This document shows positions 59,549 through 64,000 of a stretch of 64,000 nucleotides of DNA, piece after piece. Positions within the stretch are counted from its first letter, which is position 1. Each line of letters begins with the position of its first letter. This DNA comes from CAVQFD01 sp963724695 (GTDB lineage: Bacteria > Acidobacteriota > Vicinamibacteria > Vicinamibacterales > CAVVIG01), in assembly GCA_963724695.1 (NCBI GenBank), contig CAVRVW010000011.1, positions 310,001 through 374,000 on the forward strand, given 5' to 3'. The notes under the pieces are model-generated. The model did not search any database. It saw only the letters and a program-made list of their open reading frames with translations, and was not told the origin of the DNA. A program made the translations under genes and the position numbers.

Positions 59549-62525
59549 CTATGTCCGCGCGCCGATACTGCGGGCCGACGGCGCCGCCAGGGGGAGGATC
59601 AGCGTAAACCGCGTGCCCTGGCCGATGGCGCTGTCGCAGCGGATCGCTCCGCCGTGTTCCTGCACGATGCCGTAGGTGATCGACAGCCCGAGTCCCGTGC
59701 CGCGGCCGATCGCCTTGGTCGTGAAGAACGGATCGTAGATGCGCGTGAGCTGCTCGGAGGGAATGCCGGACCCGGTGTCCGAGATCTCGACCACCGCCTG
59801 GTCCGATTCGACGCGGGAGCTCACCGTGAGCCAGCCGCCCCGCGGCATCGCATCCCGGGCGTTCAGGAAGAGGTTGAGAAAGACCTGCTGCAGCTGGTGC
59901 TCGATGCCGACGACCGGCACACGGGCAGGCGACAACTCGCGGCGCACGACGATCTTTCCCACCGTGAACTGGTGCTCGAGGAGCGCGAACACGTCGTTGA
60001 TGGCGCTGTTCAGGTCGAGTTCGGACCGCTCGCCTCCCGGCGTGCCCGGGCGCGAGAGCGCGAGCAGGCCGTTCACAATCTTCGCCGCGCGGAACGTCTG
60101 GCTCTCGATCTTCTCGAGCAGCTTCGTCTTCGGGTCGCCAGGGTCCGCTCCCTCGAGCAGCATCTGGGTAAAGCTCGAGATGCCGGTCAGCGGCGTGTTG
60201 ACCTCGTGCGCGACGCCGGCCGCGAGCAACCCGATCGACGCCATCTTGTCGGAAATCTGCAGCTGCTCTTCGAGCCGGACGCGATCGGTGACGTTCTCGA
60301 TGATCAGGATCGTTCCCTCGATGCTCGCCGGCTCGGTCTGGGATCGGAGCGGGACGGCGGTGGCGTTGACCAGAAGCTTCGGCGGCTCGGCCCCGCCGAC
60401 CTGTCCGGCGCCAAAGCGCCAGCCCGTCAACGGGGCTTTGAACAACGTGGCGCCCTGCGGCCGTTCGTCGAGCGCCGCCCGCAACGCGTCCACGAACGGC
60501 ACGTCGAACACATCCGACAACTTGAGCCCGATCGCATCGTCGCGGCCAACGCCGTAGAACACCTCCAGCGCGCGGTTCCACCGGACGACGCGCTCGTTCG
60601 CGTCGAACACGACGAGCCCGTCGTCGAGGGATTCGAGAATGTTTTCGTTGAACTCGCGCATCCGGCCGAGCTCTTCGGCCTTGACGTGCAGCTGGCGGTA
60701 CAGCCGGCCGTTCTCGATGGCCGTGGCCACCTGGCCGGCGACCGCCGTGAGCAGCGCCAGATCCTCGCTGTTGAACGGCTCGTCTGACTCCTTGCGCCCG
60801 AGCGCGAGGACTGCGATCACCGATCCTTCGAACATGCACGGCACGAGGTAGAAGATGTCCTCGTCGCGCCAGAACTCCACTTCCTCGGCCGTGAGCCAGG
60901 CCGTGCCGATCGGATCGTCGAGCGCCACGGTGTGGCCGCCGTTCAGGCGCGTCACGACCGAGGACGCCCGGGACAGCCGGGGCACGGGGCCGCCAAAGCC
61001 GAAGTCGCCGATGCTCTCGAAGTCGCCGTCGCGGTCGTCGGCCAGCATGAGCGCCATGCGGTCCACCACCAGCGTCTCGACGACGCGGGTCACGAGCCGC
61101 TGGCTGAGACGCACCACGTCGAGGTCGGTGTTCAGGTCGCGCGCGAACCCGACAAGCGCCCGGCGGTAGTCGTAGCGATCGCGATAGAACACGCGGTCCA
61201 GCGCGTTCTGGACCGCCTGGCGGACCGGCTGCGTCAGCAGCACGATGATCGTCGTGGCGAGCAGGGCCACCAGCCAGTTGTGCTGGTCGCTGTCGGCGGC
61301 GAACACGAAGCTCACGAAGCGGAGAATCGTGAAGTACAGGATCGCGCTCGCGGCCAGAAACGCCGTGTACGCGAGGCCGCGCTTGATGATCACCTCGACG
61401 TCCCGCAGGCGGTACCGGACGATGGCGCAGGCGAGCGTGACCGGCACCAGGCCGAGCGGCACGGCCGTCAGCTGCAGCGCGAGCGGCGGGTTGGCGCCGA
61501 GCGCCCACGGCAGCGCGTAGCCGAACGCAAACGGCCCGACACCAAGCACGGTGCCCCAGGCGATCCACCGGAGCTGCCGCCGGCCGGTCAGCGACGTGAT
61601 CTCCCCGAACGCCCGCGCGACGACCACGAGCGCGCCGGCGACGCACAGGAAGAGGAAGAGCTGCTCGCCGCGATCGAGCGCCTCGAGCGCCCGGGAGAAG
61701 GACGCGCCGTCGGCCGCGCCCCGGCTGATCGTGACGATGCGGGCGACGCCAAGCACGACCGCCGGCACATAGATCACCGGGAGCAGGCGCGCCAGCGGAC
61801 TTGGTCTCTGGTGCGACGGCCGCTCAGGGAACACGAGCGTGAAGTGCAACAGGAGGGCCGGCAGGAGCGCCACCGCCACGGCGTCTCCCCAGTAGAAGAC
61901 CCAGTCGAGCCAATCGAACGGGCCGTTGAACGAGAACGTGAACGCGCCGAAGAAGGCGACGCACAGCCAGAAGAAGTGCAACGTGGCCTGGTCCGTGGGC
62001 CGTCGGAGCCGGACCGAGGCGCCGACGAGCAGGGTGAAGAGCCCCACCGAAGCCAGCACGAAGTACATGGAGCCCGGCCTTGAAGCCGGCTCCAGCGTCA
62101 CCTCCAGCGCCTGGCGGGCACCGAGGCGAACCAGCGTGTAGCTCAGCGTCGTGCCGTCGCGGCCGCGCTGCTGGTGCTCGATGGCCTCTGCCGGCGTCTC
62201 CACCAGCTCGCCATTGACGGCCAGCAGAATGTCGCCGCGCTCGATCCCGGCTCTGGCCGCCGGCGACCCCTCGGCGACCTCGAGCGACCGTCACGCCTTC
62301 AGGCTGGGCGCCCCAGAGCACGCCGTCCTCGACCTCGAGGACCCGGGCGCGCATTGCGATGTTGGCGATGCCGAGTCCAAGCAAAGCCACGACTACCGCC
62401 AAGGCGAGGAAGGATCGGATCGGGGCCGTCCACTGGCGGGGCCCCGGCGGCGGGGTCATCGCTGCCCCGGCAGACCCGTAGCCAATCGGGCTCGGGTCCG
62501 TTCCGGCGAAGCGGGTGTCAGGCAT
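59549..62525 (-). CDS. Multi-TM sensor histidine kinase with PDZ, GAF and PAS domains (one frame break)
   Basis: About 990 residues. N-terminal TM (IRSFLALAVVVALLGLGIAN), a PDZ-like domain (EVAEGSPAARAGIERGDILL with AVNGELVETPAEAIEHQ), about seven TM helices (VLASVGLFTLLVGASVRLRR to ILYFTILRFVSFVFA), a GAF-type segment (VFYRDRYDYRRALVGFARDL), a PAS domain (NILESLDDGLVVFDANERVV), HisKA with the phospho-His in MASIGLLAAGVAHEVNTPLT, and HATPase with LNLFLNARDAMP, SDTGSGIPSEQL, GTGLGLSITYGIVQEHGG. One frame break near 62285 within the PDZ start. Probably senses an envelope signal and phosphorylates the NtrC-type regulator encoded next. Confidence 0.9.
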
Positions 62526-62725
62526 CGGGCGAAGATCGCTTCTTGGGAGACTCAGCGAGACTTAGCAATCCGCATTCCGTGATCCAACTTCATGAACAAT
62601 TGTAAGTCACTGAAAAAACGAATGTTCATGTGCGTACCTGCCCATCAGAGTCCTGACGGGTCCAAGTCTGTGAACTAAATTCAAACTTATGGATCGCAGA
62701 CTGCCCGCGGGAGCGCCGCGTCGTC
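62526..62725. other. AT-richer intergenic gap
   Basis: 200 bp upstream of the kinase gene and downstream of the outer-membrane gene. Contains AT-rich stretches (GAACAATTGTAAGTCACTG, AACTAAATTCAAACTTATGG) that may hold the kinase promoter. No clear -24/-12 (GG-N10-GC) site or gene recognised. Confidence 0.5.
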
Positions 62726-64000
62726 CTAGAAGTGAAGCGTGACGCCCCCGACCAGGCGCTTCGGCGGTTGCACCACCAGAAGCTCGTCGTAGAGGGATTG
62801 TTCGGCGGCGGCCTCACGGAAGAAGTTCCGAACCGCCACCAGCGCTTCCCACCGGGCGCTGGAGAAGTTCATAAACGGCAGGGACTGCCGGACCTGCAGG
62901 TCGAACCGTGAGTCGAACGGCGCCCGCCGGGGCTCGCCCGCTGCCGGGTGCGCGAATCCATTGCTGGCCCTGTAGACCAGAAGCACGCGTGTCGCGGTCT
63001 CGGGAACATCGGCCGAGATGGTCGTGGCCACGTCGTGGATGCGCTGTGTATCCTGCCGGAGCACGGACGGGGTCAGCAGGACGAGATACTTGAGGCCGGT
63101 GTCCGCGGACAACTGCGCGTCCGACAGCGAGTACGCCACCGACCCATTGACGCGGTTGCCGAGGGTTGACGTCCGAAGGGCCACCGTACCGCCCCTGACC
63201 TGCGCGTTGCCCGCGCTCCCGACCAGATAGTGACCGACCTGCGCATCCGGGACGCCGGGAAGGTCCACACCAAACGCGGTAATCAGCTGGTTGTCGACCT
63301 GCTGGTGGAAGGCGCGAAGCGTGACCGTGGTGGAGGCGAAGTCTCGCTCCACCGCGAGGGCGACATGTGTCGTCCGCTCGGCATCGAGGGGCTGCCCCGG
63401 TCGATCGCCGAGAACGTGCGTTGAGGTGGCAGCCAGATGCCCGTGTCTCCCGGCGGAAGGAACTCCTCGGCGCCGGGCGCCAGCGCCCGCCGCGACACGA
63501 GCCCGGAGATCCGCGTGTCGGACCACGGCGAGGTCGTGATCTCGAGGCGCGGGCTGACCAGGTTGCGCTGCTCGAGGTAGTCGTACCGGGCATAGCGCGC
63601 GCCGTAGGCGAGGCTGATCGCAGAGGAGAGCGTGTAGGTGTCGAATCCGTACACCTCTCCGGCGTTGCGCGTGCCATCCATCACATCGCGAAGCGCCAGC
63701 GGGTTGCCGCCGTCGTAGCGCTGCGTGCTGTACGACAGGCCGACGTCATACCGATGCGACCCGGCGTCACTGGTCTGGGGTGTCTCGCGGGTGAGATACG
63801 AGCCGGCCACAATCCATGAAGAAATGTCCGCCTCGGTCAGCGCGCCGCGAACCGTCCAGTCCGCGTTGTCGCCGACGGCCGCACCGACCCTGATATAGGC
63901 GACGCCAGACGCCAGCCCGCTCGGGTCCAGCAACTGTTGCGGTCTGTCGAACTGGCCCGTCGTCAGCAGATTGACTTGCCCGGAAAACGGAATGTCCGCA
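62726..64000 (-). CDS. Outer-membrane TonB-dependent-receptor-like beta-barrel (partial, one frame break)
   Basis: C-terminal ~425 residues of a beta-barrel protein that continues beyond the right edge. Alternating strands such as NADWTVRGALTEADISSWIV, HRYDVGLSYSTQRYDGG, TYTLSSAISLAYGARYARYD, LVSPRLEITTSPWSDTRISG, TVTLRAFHQQVDNQLITAF and RWEALVAVRNFFREAAAE, ending KRLVGGVTLHF with the terminal Phe needed for Bam insertion. A one-base break lies near 63400-63415 (FSAID to GQPLDAERTTHVAL). The plug domain and TonB box are outside the window, so ligand and family cannot be fixed. Confidence 0.7.

Overview
The window is high-GC bacterial chromosome and most likely comes from an Acidobacteriota genome of the Vicinamibacteria (subgroup 6) type. 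The evidence is the 16S sequence (a long G run before CAAGCG in the 530 region), a MacB-like permease of the acidobacterial duplicated-orphan-permease type, and the gene mix. Most genes lie on the minus strand. Many housekeeping genes (tilS, fabH, ruvB, ruvA, tyrS, purM, a methylthiotransferase, a response regulator) carry isolated one-base frame breaks while the protein sequence continues intact in another frame. I read these as sequencing or assembly indels, not real decay.

Layout. 1-8 kb: ftsH start, tilS, tRNA-Met(CAU), queA, a DUF4112 gene, then a tight run fabH-ruvB-ruvA-ruvC-yebC read right to left. 8-22.5 kb: single genes and small groups: a repeat protein, methyltransferases, a TrmH-family RNA methylase, a HupE/UreJ protein with a metallo-beta-lactamase-fold protein, HrpB helicase, MsrA/MsrB, a TonB-domain protein, bactofilin, PspC, two beta-propeller secreted proteins and a VapBC toxin-antitoxin pair. 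22.5-25 kb: orphan permease. 25.3-31.6 kb: a complete rRNA operon (16S-tRNA-Ile-tRNA-Ala-23S-5S, minus strand) with promoter, boxA sites, processing stems and terminator. 31.8-44.4 kb: tyrS, a metallophosphoesterase, and a purine operon (M16 peptidase-purB-purS-purQ-purL-purF-HEAT protein-purM-purN) with a good sigma70 promoter at its head; purD lies nearby. 48.4-58 kb: rpsU, a zinc-ribbon protein and a STAS protein, followed by a glycan cluster (decaprenyl-phosphate phosphoribosyltransferase-like UbiA protein, disordered protein, four glycosyltransferases arranged A-B-B'-A', FkbM methyltransferase). 58-62.5 kb: an NtrC-type regulator and a PDZ/multi-TM/GAF/PAS histidine kinase. The right edge holds part of an outer-membrane beta-barrel.

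The most unusual content is repetitive DNA of two related kinds. (1) Nearly every gene gap is filled with its own degenerate tandem array of 7-, 8- or 9-bp units. The array usually begins at or within a few bases of a stop codon, and is often followed by an inverted copy that would fold into a long hairpin. (2) A dispersed family of about 60-180 bp elements shares a hairpin core (GGGGGTGGGGCCCC flanked by stem arms that change in compensating pairs) and, in several copies, a GCGCCTGCGGCTAC block and a 9-bp array. One copy sits in frame inside a glycosyltransferase gene, where a paralogue 4 kb away lacks it. A tandem copy interrupts a methylthiotransferase gene. Another forms the C-termini of two convergent genes. 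This resembles the protein-invading palindromic elements of Rickettsia, in an unrelated phylum and with an unrelated sequence.
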